Below are positions 1-12,390 of a DNA stretch of 64,000 bases, in pieces. The stretch's first letter is position 1. The number at the start of each line of letters is the position of its first letter. The position numbers were made by a program, and so were the translations under genes. Location of the stretch: assembly GCA_026168455.1 (NCBI GenBank), contig CM047429.1:40222066-40286065 (forward strand). The letters run 5' to 3'. The notes beneath the pieces were generated by a model. It was not told the DNA's origin. It ran no database searches and worked only from the letters and a program-made list of their open reading frames with translations. This DNA is from Theocolax elegans (Eukaryota; Arthropoda; Insecta; Hymenoptera; Cerocephalidae).

Positions 1-3000
1 ACTTATTGCGAAATAAAAAAAAATTCTTCCTATAGAAGACGGCCAGGTCGGTAATGTTACCTCCAGGTCATCGGGGAAATATCTACTGAAAGACCTATTA
101 CGTAAAAAAAAAACTTTTTCTTTCTGTAAAAGATTTCTAGGTCGCTACTGTTACCTCCAGGTCGACGGGGCATAATCTACTGGAAGGCATATTACGAAAC
201 CATAAAAAAATTTTTTCTTCCTGTAGAAGATGTCGAGGTCGGCAATGTTACCTCCAGGTCATCGGGGCAACATTTAGAGAAAGACTTATTACGTAATAAA
301 AAAAAAATTTTTCTTCCTGTAGATGTCCAGGTCGGTAATGTTACCTCCAGGTCATCGGGGAAATATCTACTGAAAGACCTATTACGTAAAAAAAAAAAAT
401 TTTTTTCTTCCTGTAGAAGATGTCTAGGTCCCTACTGTTACCCATAGGTCGACGGGGCATAATCTACTGAAAGACATATTACGAAACCAAAAAAAAAATT
501 TTTATTCCTGTAGATGTCCAGGTCGGTAATGTTACCTCCAGGTCATCGGGGAAATATCTACTGAAGACCTATTACGTAAAAAAAAAAAACTTTTTCTTTC
601 TGTAGAAGATTTCTAGCTCCCTACTGTTACCTCCAGATCGACGGGGTATAATCTACTGGAAGGCATATTACGAAACCAAAAAAAAATTTTTCTTCCTGTA
701 GAAGATGTCGAGGTCGGCAATGTTACCTCCAGCTCATCGGGGCAACATTTAGAGAAAGACTTATTACGTAATAAAAGAAAAAATTTTCTTCCTGTAGAAG
801 ATGTCCAGGTCCCTACTGTTACCTCCAGGTCATCGGGGAAATATCTACTGAAAGACCTATTACGTAAAAAAAAAAATTTTTCTTTCTGTAGAAGATGTCT
901 AGGGCCCTACTTTTACCCATAGGTCGACGGGGCATAATCTACTGGAAGACATATTACGAAACCAGAAAAAACAATTTCTTCCTGGAGAAGATGGCCAGGT
1001 CGGTAATGTTACCTCCAGGTCATCGGGGAAATATATACTGAAAGACCTATTACGTAAAAAAAAAACTTTTTCTTTCTGTAGAAGATTTCTAGGTCCCTAC
1101 TGTTACCTCCAGGTCGACGGGGCATAATCTACTGGAAGGCATATTACGAAACCAAAAAAAAAATTTTCTTCCTGTAGAAGATGTCGAGGTCGGCAATGTT
1201 AACTCCAGGTCATCGGGGCAACATTTAGAGAAAGACTTATTACGTAATAAAAGAAAAAATTTTCTTCCTGTAGAAGATGTCCAGGTCCCTACTGTTACCT
1301 CCAGGTCATCGGGGAAATATCTACTGAAAGACCTATTACGTAAAAAAAAAAAATTTTTCTTCCTGTAGAAGATGTCTAGGTCCCTACTATTACCTCCAGA
1401 TCGACGGGGCATCATCTACTGGAAGGCATATTACGAAATAACAAAAAAATAATTTTTCTTCCTGTAGAAGATATCCAGGTCGGTAATGTTACCTCCAGGT
1501 CATCGGGGAAATATCTACTGAAAGACTTATTGCGAAATAAAAAAAAAATTCTTCCTATAGAAGACGGCCAGGTCGGTAATGTTACCTCCAGGTCATCGGG
1601 GAAATATCTACTGAAAGACCTATTACGTAAAAAAAAAACTTTTTCTTTCTGTAAAAGATTTCTAGGTCGCTACTGTTACCTCCAGGTCGACGGGGCATAA
1701 TCTACTGGAAGGCATATTACGAAACCATAAAAAAAATTTTTCTTCCTGTAGAAGATGTCGAGGTCGGCAATGTTACCTCCAGGTCATCGGGGCAACATTT
1801 AGAGAAAGACTTATTACGTAATAAAAAAAAAATTTTTCTTCCTGTAGATGTCCAGGTCGGTAATGTTACCTCCAGGTCATCGGGGAAATATCTACTGAAA
1901 GACCTATTACGTAAAAAAAAAAAAATTTTTTTCTTCCTGTAGAAGATGTCTAGGTCCCTACTGTTACCCATAGGTCGACGGGGCATAATCTACTGAAAGA
2001 CATATTACGAAACCAAAAAAAAAAATTTTTATTCCTGTAGATGTCCAGGTCGGTAATGTTACCTCCAGGTCATCGGGGAAATATCTACTGAAAGACCTAT
2101 TACGTAAAAAAAAAAAACTTTTTCTTTCTGTAGAAGATTTCTAGCTCCCTACTGTTACCTCCAGATCGACGGGGTATAATCTACTGGAAGGCATATTACG
2201 AAACCAAAAAAAAAATTTTTCTTCCTGTAGAAGATGTCGAGGTCGGCAATGTTACCTCCAGCTCATCGGGGCAACATTTAGAGAAAGACTTATTACGTAA
2301 TAAAAGAAAAAATTTTCTTCCTGTAGAAGATGTCCAGGTCCCTACTGTTACCTCCAGGTCATCGGGGAAATATCTACTGAAAGACCTATTACGTAAAAAA
2401 AAAAATTTTTCTTTCTGTAGAAGATGTCTAGGGCCCTACTTTTACCCATAGGTCGACGGGGCATAATCTACTGGAAGACATATTACGAAACCAGAAAAAA
2501 CAATTTCTTCCTGGAGAAGATGGCCAGGTCGGTAATGTTACCTCCTGGTCATCGGGGAAATATCTACTGAAAGACCTATTACGTAAAAAAAAAAATTTTT
2601 TCTTCCTGTAGAAGATGTCTAGGTCCCTACTGTTACCTCCAGATCGACGGGGCATCATCTACTGGAAGGCATATTACGAAATAACAAAAAATAATTTTTC
2701 TTCCCGTAGAAGATGTCCAGGTCGGTAATGTTACCTCCAGGTCATCGGGGCAACATTTAGAGAAAGACTTATTGCGAAATAAAAAAAAAATTTCTTCCTG
2801 TAGAAGATGGCCAGGTCGGTAATGTTACCTCCAGGTCATCGGGGAAATATCTACTGAAAGACCTATTACGTAAAAAAAAAAAACTTTTTCTTTCTGTAGA
2901 AGATTTCTAGGTCCCTACTGTTACCTCCAGGTCGACGGGGCATAATCTACTGGAAGGCATATTACGAAACCAAAAAAAAAATTTTCTTCCTGTAGAAGAT

Positions 3001-3958
3001 GTCGAGGTCGGCAATGTTAACTCCAGGTCATCGGGGCAACATTTAGAGAAAGACTTATTACGTAATAAAAGAAAAATTTTCTTCCTGTAGAAGATGTCCA
3101 GGTCCCTACTGTTACCTCCAGGTCATCGGGGAAATATCTACTGAAAGACCTATTACGTAAAAAAAAAAAATTTTTCTTCCTGTAGAAGATGTCTAGGTCC
3201 CTACTATTACCTCCAGATCGACGGGGCATCATCTACTGGAAGGCATATTACGAAATAACAAAAAAATAATTTTTCTTCCTGTAGAAGATATCCAGGTCGG
3301 TAATGTTACCTCCAGGTCATCGGGGAAATATCTACTGAAAGACTTATTGCGAAATAAAAAAAAAATTCTTCCTATAGAAGACGGCCAGGTCGGTAATGTT
3401 ACCTCCAGGTCATCGGGGAAATATCTACTGAAAGACCTATTACGTAAAAAAAAAAACTTTTTCTTTCTGTAAAAGATTTCTAGGTCGCTACTGTTACCTC
3501 CAGGTCGACGGGGCATAATCTACTGGAAGGCATATTACGAAACCATAAAAAAAATTTTTCTTCCTGTAGAAGATGTCGAGGTCGGCAATGTTACCTCCAG
3601 GTCATCGGGGCAACATTTAGAGAAAGACTTATTACGTAATAAAAAAAAAAATTTTTCTTCCTGTAGATGTCCAGGTCGGTAATGTTACCTCCAGGTCATC
3701 GGGGAAATATCTACTGAAAGACCTATTACGTAAAAAAAAAAAAATTTTTTTCTTCCTGTAGAAGATGTCTAGGTCCCTACTGTTACCCATAGGTCGACGG
3801 GGCATAATCTACTGAAAGACATATTACGAAACCAAAAAAAAAAATTTTTATTCCTGTAGATGTCCAGGTCGGTAATGTTACCTCCAGGTCATCGGGGAAA
3901 TATCTACTGAAAGTCCTATTATGTAAAAAAAAAAAAATTTTTCTTCCTGTAGAAGATG
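1..3958. repeat. Higher-order A/T-rich satellite array (~95-bp monomers)
   Basis: Monomers of about 92-98 bp each contain a run of A followed by T, then a GTAGAAGATG-type box, a GTTACCTCCAGGTC box and an ATTACG box. At least three monomer types alternate: one with ATCGGGGAAATATCTACTG, one with GACGGGGCATAATCTACTGG, one with ATCGGGGCAACATTTAGAG. A distinctive monomer (ACTTATTGCGAAAT) recurs at 1, 1525 and 3342, giving higher-order blocks of ~1.52 and ~1.82 kb, the second longer by about three monomers. Reading frames on the minus strand are only the repeat translated; I see no gene. The array ends abruptly near 3958 and its left end lies outside the window. Confidence 0.9.
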
Positions 3959-4840
3959 TCATGCGAGCATCAAACTTTACGACAGGTATAACCATCATTT
4001 AGGCTTCGCGATTACAAATTTTGTCGAAAGTATGTGTGGAATCAGGCGTCACGGTTCTGGCGTGATTACAAATAAAAAACTTATCTTATGATAAATCGAG
4101 GTCTAGCGGCGGCTCACTTCACTCGAGGTGTTGCTTGAGTCCCTCAAGTCTGTCGCTTTCTTGGTTTTTTATCCACCTCGAACGTGTACATGGTGGGCGA
4201 AGGAAGCACATCCGATCTGCTCGTAGTACAGCGCGGACTCCCCTTGGAATGACAACGGACTCGTCAAGCCGGTGATCCTCGAGCAAAAGAGAGCAAGTTG
4301 AGTACGCGTCGGCTATATAGCAGCTCGCGACGCTTCTTCACAGCCACAACATACATACAGATATCAACGCAAAGACGTCGCCATGCAATATTGCGATGAA
4401 ACTCGAAATGTAGCCTGACAAAGGCGTAACTCGTCACAAAACCAACGTTGAAACAACGTCTAAGTAAAGTTGAAGAGCAACGAACATTTCCCACGTGGCA
4501 ACTTTCATAACGTTAGAATATTGCTAAAATAACGTCGCCACAACGTTGTCACAACGTTGGCATCTTCAATTTAATACTTAATTAAATATTCCGGTGATAA
4601 TAATTAAATTTTGTAAACGGTGTATTAATTAAATTTTTAACTATATTTTTGTTTCCAGTGCAACTAAATAGTTAGTTAAATATTCAGTTAAAAATATAGC
4701 TAATAAAAACCAAATTATATAATTAAAAATTTACTTAATAATAGTTACATTTTCAATTAAATATTTAATTAACTGAATTTTCAACTGCATTTTCGTTTTA
4801 AGGGCAACAAAACATTTAAGTAAATTTTTTAGTTAAATTT
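3959..4840. other. Unassigned stretch between satellite and LINE remnant
   Basis: GC-mixed sequence to about 4435, then a cluster of AACGTTG / CAACGTT motifs (about 4436-4556), then AT-rich sequence with repeated TTAATTAAAT-like words. A 76-codon open frame at 4264-4494 on the minus strand has no recognisable domain and I do not call it a gene. No splice pattern, RNA gene or TE terminus is evident. Confidence 0.4.
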
Positions 4841-6030
4841 TCACTTATTTTTTTTCGACCGGGCAGAAGCATAATGATTGTTTAACTGTTGAGACGTGAA
4901 AAATTTAAGCGGTGATGGATTTGTCTCTAAGCTGAGGCCCATGTTTTTGAGACATTTCCAGGATTTCTTTGGATCGTTTGTACTACTAAGTTTCTTAGCC
5001 AGGAAGTGAAATTTACTCGAGTTAACAGCATTAGAGACATGATTTCGAAGACCCTTGTATACGTTATAATCATCAACTGAACCTGTAGTTCGAAATCTTC
5101 TAAAAGCTGCGTTTCTGTCTTTAATGCTTGCTTTAATATCCTGAGAAATCCATGGCTTGTGTTTGGTCTTAATGGAATAAAATTTCAAAGGAGCTAACAT
5201 GTCAAATGTAGAAAAAATTGAATTGCATATAAATGATAATGTAGATGAAATAGTGATGCGATTGGTATTTGATGAATGAACCTGGTGTGAATGCGGACTA
5301 GACTGATAATTACATAGTGACACATCTATAGAAACAGACTGGTCAGGCCTAGGTTGGGTGAATGACTGTGATGAAGAAGAGGAGGTGATGAATGAATTGG
5401 ACGTGGTTGCGAGGTTATGAAGGTTGATCTCCAAATTTTGTCTTCTAAATACCTTCACTTGAGACTGCTCGTTATTAATCCGGAGGGTAATATTTATAGC
5501 ATCGTGTCCAGCTGCGAATGGAGCTGATGTTTTAAAATATTCATGCTCAGGTACTGGTTCACGGATAAGGAAGAGATTCAACCACGTATGAAATGGCCCG
5601 CCCGATGACATTGCGTGATGCGTTGGCTCTGACTGAATGAGAGAAAGTCCCAGTGCCGATGAGTTAGCTCTAAACTTATCTGCCATGGCACTGGTGGAAT
5701 CCATGTCGATGTTAAAATCCCCAAAAACCATGACATACTTGTATCGTGGTAGTATGTCCGACAAGACATCAAAAAACTCTGTAGGGTAAGCGGCTGATGG
5801 CAACATAGACTGCCACACCACCCCCCTCCTTACCCTCACGACCCAAGCGATGCAATGTATAACCCGGCAATCTAATAATCTCAGAAGAATCGTGACTTGT
5901 AAGGAAGGTTTCGGTGATCGCAATGACATCATGAGAGGCTGGATGAACCAGTGCTTCAATGGATGCGATATGTGTTTTGAGACGATTTATATTGGAATGA
6001 AAAATGGAGAATGACTTCGATGATTTTAAT
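4841..6030 (-). pseudogene. Jockey-like LINE ORF2 fragment: endonuclease part and linker, decayed
   Basis: The minus strand encodes a decayed apurinic-like endonuclease (EEP) domain of a non-LTR retrotransposon. Visible are an N-terminal SNINRL-like segment, an ITET motif, a GGGVAVYV motif and the GDFNIDM motif, followed by the basic linker KPWISQDI...RRFRTTG typical of the stretch between endonuclease and RT in Jockey-group elements. The frame breaks near 5800-5830: after the GGGVAVYV block the frame changes and residues normally present before the GDFN motif are missing, so there is an indel or internal deletion. No RT domain follows below 4841. Family assignment is from motifs only. Confidence 0.75.
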
Positions 6031-6163
6031 GATTTTAATGATTTGGCCCGACCAGCCTTGTCTCATTTGATATGAGGAGAGAGAGGAGGAAAGTTTAGAA
6101 ACTCAGCATCCGAGTTAACTCGCTTCAACGGAGCATCCCTCACCTCACGCATAAAAACAACTA

Positions 6164-7247
6164 ACAAGGGAAGTACATGACCACCGAGAAACGGATCTCA
6201 TCCTAACTTTGGTATGTCTTTTATAATATAAAAATATGAAGAAAGCCAAGTTATCTCTTGCCAATGGCCACTTTTACGGAAGTTATTCGACATCCAATAA
6301 TAATAGCAGTAAAAATTACTTCCAATTCGATCGCTTATAACTCGGAAACAAATAAAGATAAACAATCAAACCAAAAACCAGAAGAAAGTTGAGTTCAAGT
6401 AGATATGGTTTGAAAAAAAAGAAGCTCAAATTGCTTAATTTGAAGCAAAGTTATGAAGAAAATAAGAAATTGAAGATTATTAGGCCAAAAGATACAATAA
6501 ATTTTTCAGGCAGGGGTCTGTTTCTGCACACAGGAATTAAACACATAATGTTTGTGCACAAAAATTCTGCACTTTACTTTTATGCACGGTGCACAAATAT
6601 TTTACAAATTAATTTAAATTAATAAAAATAATCGTTTATTTTGTGCACATAAAAATTGTGCACATTAAAATTGTACACGTAAATATTATGCACATCATAA
6701 TAAGTAAAAGAATATTTATGTGTACAGTTTTTATGTGTACAATATTTATGTGCACAATTTTTATGTGCAAAAAATAAACGATTATTTTTATTAATTTAAA
6801 TTATTTTGTAAAATATTTGTGCACCGTGCATAAAAGTAAAGTGCAGTAATTTTGTACACAAACATTATGTGTTTAATTCCTGTGTGCAGAAACAGACCCC
6901 TGCCAATTTTTCATATTAAATTTTGGTTAAAATTTCTTCAATTTCTTATTTTCTTCATAAATGTGCTTCAAATTAAGCAATTTGAGCTTATTTTTTTTCA
7001 AACCATATCTACGTGAACTCAACTTTCTTCTGGTTTTTAGTTTGATTGTTTATCTTTATTTGTTTCCGAATTATAAGCGATCGAATTGGGTGTAATTTTT
7101 ACTGCTATTATTATTGGATGTCGAATGACTTGCGTAAAAGTGGCCATTGGCAAGAGATAACTTGGCTTTCTTCATATTTTTATATTATAAAAGACATACC
7201 AAAGTTAGGATGAGATCCGTTTCCCGGAGGTCATGTACTTCCCTTGT
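6164..7247. mobile_element. Foldback DNA transposon, long inverted repeat arms
   Basis: The sequence folds on itself almost completely. The left arm starts ACAAGGGAAGTACATGACC and the right arm ends with its complement near 7247. Arms run inward with minor mismatches to about 6500 and 6905, where a second palindromic element sits. Flanks end CTAA on the left and begin TAAG on the right, so a 3-bp TAA target duplication is possible; a TWA duplication would suit PIF/Harbinger-derived MITEs, but this is tentative. Open frames inside are arm translations, not genes. Confidence 0.8.
6509..6904. mobile_element. Nested palindromic MITE with 9-bp target duplication
   Basis: A second palindrome sits in the centre of the foldback element: left end GGCAGGGGTCTGTTTCTGCA, right end its complement. 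It is bounded on both sides by the 9-bp direct repeat AATTTTTCA (6500-6508 and 6905-6913). Its interior is rich in TGTGCACA/ATAAAAATTGTGCAC words in both orientations. A 9-bp duplication fits Mutator-like elements better than hAT (8 bp), although the CAGGGG terminus is hAT-like. No coding capacity. Confidence 0.8.
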
Positions 7248-8170
7248 AAGTTTATAACTACGGGCCTCGCGTGGCCCAGTTCGCTCAATTTACGAATTGC
7301 TGCCTGCCACAGTTCGAAAACAGGTTTCGGCCAAAGAGGCCTGATAAATAATGTCATTTCTCCACCTTCACCGAAGATGTCCCGTGCTTTTCGTCCTTTT
7401 AACCTTTAGACTGCCGGCATGGCTCATATATGGGACAGTAATAAAATTATAGCTTTAATAATGGATATAGATATTTTGATGCATTTTTCTCAATAAGTAG
7501 GCTCTCTGATCTCTAAAGTATACAGCTGAAACTATTTTCAGATGGAGGTATTCAAACAACCCGTAGCGCCAAACCAGCCTACTAATGAATATTCGAAATT
7601 TTCACCCCCTCACTAGGGGTAGTTGGGATGCTTACGGTTTTATTCATAACTAAAGAAGTATTTTTGGGGTCTTATTATATTGTAATATCAAGAAAATTCT
7701 GTTAAAAATGAATATATAGTAATTTAAAAAATTTTTTAATTTTTAACATTCACTCGATCGTTGCCAGCCGGACTGGCTCATATATGAGCCACCTGTGACC
7801 TTCACAACTACTCTAGAGATATTAGGTGTTTTTATGTATAAATTTTGCACATCAAAAATATCAATTTATAAGGCAAAAATGCCGGCAGTCTAAAGGTTAA
7901 GAGTCGGGCTTTCTCAATTACCGCATCCCTGGATACAACTAAGGATATTTTGATGACCAATCCTCACGTGTGTATCGGAGCAGGAGGAGAACCCGCTGTA
8001 TTTGTTTTCGACCGTGGGGTCCAAGGGCGAAGTCAATCATTTGGCTAATCAACTTTGGCAGTTTAACTCCTTAAACACATTAATCAATAGATCGTTATCG
8101 GATTTCGCGGTTTCTTTAGGCAGCCCCGTAATGAGTAGCTCGCATGCGTCTTTTAGTGCAGGAGATTGGG
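7248..8170 (-). pseudogene. Probable LINE ORF1 (gag-like) remnant, interrupted
   Basis: On the minus strand the stretch 8040-8170 reads as an open, gag-like segment containing LLITGLPKETAKSD and VFKELNC; after two stops the frame stays protein-like to about 7905. Homologous-looking sequence resumes below 7402 after the TTAA-flanked MITE. Its position upstream of the endonuclease fragment on the same strand suggests one LINE copy with ORF1 then ORF2, split by two DNA elements. The family assignment is inference; the peptide alone is not diagnostic. Confidence 0.35.
7403..7896. mobile_element. TTAA-flanked MITE (piggyBac-like), copy 1
   Basis: Terminal inverted repeats CCTTTAGACTGCCGGCAT and its complement, with TTAA on both sides (7399-7402 and 7897-7900). 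Length 494 bp, no coding capacity. A subterminal TGGCTCATATATG box occurs near both ends. TTAA target duplication and CCYT termini are characteristic of piggyBac-derived elements. A second copy lies at 33906-34436. Confidence 0.85.
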
Positions 8171-8171
8171 T

Positions 8172-8172
<1 letters not shown>

Positions 8173-8210
<38 letters not shown>

Positions 8211-8221
8211 GTGAGTGAGTG
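8173..8221. repeat. (GA)n / (GTGA)n microsatellite
   Basis: Simple GA dinucleotide run continuing into GTGA tetranucleotides, then a purine-rich tail to about 8250. Confidence 0.95.
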
Positions 8222-8357
8222 AAAAAAAGAGAGGGAAAGAAAGAGAGCGAGATTAAATTTTTCAAAGGGAATATGAAACAAACTTTTCGATTTTTAAAAC
8301 CATTAATATAACATCGTTAACAATTAACTACGAAAAATCAGAAATATAATCTTAAAC

Positions 8358-8456
8358 AATGTATACGTATAGATTTTTATCGATCTTCCCGAGTCAAATG
8401 TAGTTCACAACTACATTTGACTCGGGAAGATCGATAAAAATCTATACGTGTACATT
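8358..8456. repeat. 99-bp near-perfect palindrome
   Basis: Two 48-bp arms (AATGTATACGTATAG... and its complement) around a 3-nt centre at 8406-8408, with only single mismatches near the outer ends. The 13-bp direct repeat ATAATCTTAAACA occurs just outside on the left (about 8346-8358) and again at about 8497-8509, so the palindrome plus about 40 bp may be one inserted unit with a long target duplication. Confidence 0.8.
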
Positions 8457-8732
8457 GAAAACCACCGAGTGATAAAATCAAACTAACAAAAATGAATAAT
8501 CTTAAACATTTTTGAAGTTATAAAGCTATTGTGCAATTGGAAAATTATGAATCAAATTTATTTAAATACTAATGCTAATTTTTACGTCTACAATAAATAA
8601 AAAAAACATACCTTTTTCCAAGCCGTTCAATCTCGTTGGTGCTCCTTGTCGATTTCGTTCAACTGAACTGCAAGGCGTTGCCAAATTGATTTCGAAGACT
8701 TAACATCTAACGTTACTTCAGCGAGAGCCTTG
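8457..8732. other. Unassigned, distal to gypsy integrase
   Basis: AT-rich sequence where the 3' end and 3' LTR of the minus-strand gypsy element would be expected. I find neither the GACGTAACA terminus nor other LTR sequence here, so the element appears truncated on this side. Confidence 0.4.
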
Positions 8733-11700
8733 TTATTGTGTGTTGTATGTGACTAGAGTTACTGTTATGACGTTATCGCCTACTTTAAATTCACATGGAT
8801 TCAAACGCCTATCATAATATTCCTTTGATCTTATTTTTGCATTAACAAGATTTTTCCTAGCCATTTGTTGTATTTCTAAAATTTTTTATTTTAATTTTGA
8901 TACGTATGCGAAATAGGTTTCGCTCAAATTTTGATCAACTGGTGCGTCAGCCGAAGGTATCCTAGCAATTCTCCCGTAGACGCATTCAAACGGTGTAAAT
9001 TTTGTTCCATCGTGAACGCTGGTTTTGTAAGAGAAGGAGGCACATTCGCACCATGCGTACCATTCTCTTGTACCTGATATATAGCTTTTTAAGTATTCTT
9101 TTAGCGAATGATGCATTCGCTCGATCGATGCATTGGATTGCGGACGGAATGCAGTGGTGTTAACAGTTTGTATTTTGCATAATTTTGCCAAATTCTTTAT
9201 TAATCTAGACTTGAAATTTGCACCCTGATCAGTGAGGACAATTTTTGGACAACCATGTACGTAAACTAAACGCTTTAAAAATACTTCAGCTATATCAATG
9301 GACGTAGTTGTTGATAATGGAACGTAAATACAAAATTTTGTTAATAGACATTGAATGGTAAGAATATAAATGTTACCGCATTTGGTTTTTGGAAGAGGGC
9401 CCACCAAGTCCATAGCAACCTTGTCGAAACTCTGACCCGGTATGTCGGTGAGGACCATAGGCTGTTTAACCTTTTGTCTAACTGACTTATTCGTTTGGCA
9501 TAATTTACATTTCCCGAGAATCGATTGAATTTGTTTTTTCATATTTGGCCAGTAATAATTTTCTCGAATACGCTTGTACGTTTTGTTCACGCCTTTGTGT
9601 CCATTTACAGTAGATGCATGAACGTCGATAACAATATTTTCTCTAAGTTCTGTTTCGGGTATTACTACTTCATTGGTACATAACCTAATAACTGTAGAAC
9701 CGCCAGAAAACACTTCCGTTATTAATTCAATAAAGCTTTGCCATGAAAGGCCATCATAATAATCAGTTTGTGAAAAATTTATGGTTTTTATCTTTAATTG
9801 ATCGCAGAATGCACGTGACGATAATAGACAATTTTTTATATTTTCCAAGTATAAAGGTTCTCGAATATTAGTTTTGATTGGCAAAGCTAGGAAATGTTTT
9901 TTGTCAACTACATTATGAGCAGCTTGACCAAGAATTAAATTCCTCAATCCTGGTAAACTGTCGGTCTGCGCTAGAAACTTAGCGCCTGAGCAGAACGGAT
10001 CGTTTGTTAAAGTTACAAAATACGCTAAGTTATTATTTATCATACAGAAGCCATCGCGAGTTTCGACAACATTACGTGACGGACGAGGTCTCGCCCGACT
10101 TCTAGCATTTAAATCGTAGGAAGGGTCAAGCATTCCGGTCGCATCCAAGGATCGATCGTCACGACGTGAATTTAGAATTGGTGTCAAATCGGTTCTGTTA
10201 GTGGAAGCGTCATCAGGGAAATCCGTTGTAATGTCATGATAGTCAGTAGTGTTTTCAGGATTATTATCGGGATCAGGCTCGTGAGATATATTACTGTTTT
10301 CTAAAGATATCATATCTGGATCTGAACTTGAATATGTAGACACATTGGGTACATTAATAGTAGCAGCAGAGTTATCCATGTAAAGGGGCAAGTTATCAGT
10401 ATTATCGACAAATTCTTGTAACACTTGTAAAATTCTGGTCTTTTCGTCTTTCGTTAAGTAGTAACGTTTATTCGTAAGCTTGGTTAGTGAAACGTTGGTA
10501 AGGATACTCTCGCGAGGAACGTAGTCGTCGTAATCAAGGTGGAATAATTGTGAATCAGATCGCGTAGGTGTGAGCCAATGCACATGAACATGAACGGTAT
10601 CCCTATAGACGTTATCAAGAGTTTGACATAAATAAAAGCTGCCTGTATTATTTCGTACAGCCAGAAAATCTCCTAGACTATACCAACATTCAACATCGTG
10701 ATCCTGTTGTTTTCGAAATACAAGGACCGGTTGTGGATCGGTATTCTCGAGAGGCGGATTGCGAGATAAAGCGTCAGCAATATAATTGCTTTTTCCTGGT
10801 TTGTATTCGATTGCGAAATCATAAACTTCCTTAAGTTTAAAATGCCACCTTTTAAGTCGTGAGATGGAATCTTTGACGTTTTCAAGCCAGATTAAAGGTT
10901 GATGATCAGTAACGATCGCGAAATGTCAGCCATAAATACAGTACTTAAATTGTTCCGTGCAAAAGATCATTGCTCAAAGTTCCCTTTCGATGGTGCTATA
11001 ATTAATTTCAGCTTGATTTAACATCCTACTTGCGCATGCAATCGGAAGATCGGATCCCTTAAATCTTTGAGATAGAACACCTCCGACGGCAATATTGGAA
11101 GCGTCCGTTGTAACAAAAAAAGGTTGTGAAAAATCAGGATGTTGTAAAATCGGGTCGGAAATAAGAAGGTTTTTAAGACGTTTAAATGCTTGTTCTTGAG
11201 ACTCTGTCCATTTAAAATGTACATTTTTCTTTAAAAGAGAAGATAAAGGTTTGGAGATTTCAGAAAAGCCTAGTATAAAACGTCTGTAGTATCCACAGAG
11301 TCCAAGGAATTGTTTTATGTTTTTTGGTTCCTTTGGGGTCGGGAAATTCTCAGCTGAATGAATTTTGGAAGGATCCGCTTTTATGCCTTCAGAACTTACA
11401 ATATGCCCTAGGAACTTTACGAATCGTTTGTACAACTGACATTTGCCGGGATTGAATCTCATTGAGGCTAATCTCATTCGATCGGCAAGTTCTAAAAATT
11501 CCCGATCGTGAGTATCCAAGTCATTGGCGGAGACAATAATATCATCAAAAAATGCGAAATTACCTCTTGCTTGTTTGACTACCTTGTTTACTTGTTCCAT
11601 GAAACTGGAGGGTGCATTTTTGAGACCAAACGGTAGCCGAATGAATTGGAAATGACCAAAAGGAGTGGAAAATGCGGTCTTTTCACGATCCTCCTTGCGT

Positions 11701-12206
11701 AATAGAATTTGATGGAAACCTGATGCCATGTCTAACACCGAGAAAACATCGTGACCCCCTAGTTGCTCGAGAATGTGTGTGATGTCAGGAATCCGATAAG
11801 TAAACAGTTTGGTTTTGTCATTCAATCGTCTATAATCAATCACCATGCGCCACTGTTTATTACCTTTAGAATCGTCCTTTTTTGGCACTACCCAAATAGG
11901 GTTATTGTACGGGCTTTCGCTGGATTCGACGATGCCAGCATATAAAAGTGGACTAATGGGATATTGTCTAATGTTTACAGGAACCTCATCATAGAGTTCA
12001 ATTTTATGTTCTACGAGGTTTGAAGCAGGAAGAGGTTCATCAGGAAGGTAGAAAAGGTCAGCTGTAATACTCAGTAGGTTGTTTAACCTTTCGAAGAATA
12101 AAGGAACTAGGTGATCAGTTTCCATGAGTTCAAGAATCATACCTTTTCGATGTTTGAGAGAACGACTGGAATTTGACAAATGTATGTAAGGACCTTTTGA
12201 TGTTAA
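8733..12206 (-). pseudogene. pol: gypsy pol, RT-RNase H-integrase part
   Basis: Read on the minus strand from 12206. RT shows the VPKKDD...WRMVIDYRRLN block, the FSVLDMASGFHQI block and FFDDIIV as the catalytic YxDD variant. RNase H retains DHQPLIWL and the YIADALSR end. After an extra segment of about 100 residues, integrase has an HHCC zinc finger (H...H...CKLCQTNK), DLVGPLP and an acidic triad with 35 residues between the second D and E, and it ends in a VGDNV-type tail. One frame is kept throughout, with three in-frame stops: TGA at 10974-10976, TGA near 10929 and TAA at 8886-8888. A stop-bearing relic, not a functional gene. Confidence 0.85.
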
Positions 12207-12390
12207 AGGGGTGCCATAGTGAAAAACTATCGACGAAGCGTCGCTAATGTAGTAAGCTGTAATGTACTAGTAGCGCCATCATCCGTTGAAAAATTATATT
12301 AATTTATAACCTCACAGTAGATGGCGCCAATAGTACATTTCAGCTATCATATTCATTCACAAATAACCTTTGTAGATTGCATTATTTAAC

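Noticed and set aside
1089..3998. Several minus-strand frames with RNRSFSRYFPDDLEVT-type repeats
   Set aside because: Translations of the satellite monomers; interrupted irregularly and phase depends on homopolymer lengths.
6389..6622. 77-codon plus frame
   Set aside because: Lies across the arm of the foldback element and its nested palindrome; lysine-rich translation of AT-rich DNA.
8002..8214. 70-codon plus frame ending in RERERE repeats
   Set aside because: Runs into the GA microsatellite; the minus strand of the same stretch is the protein-like one.
10673..10885. 70-codon minus frame between RT and integrase
   Set aside because: Out-of-phase shadow of the RNase H region; the true phase carries DHQPLIWL and YIADALSR.
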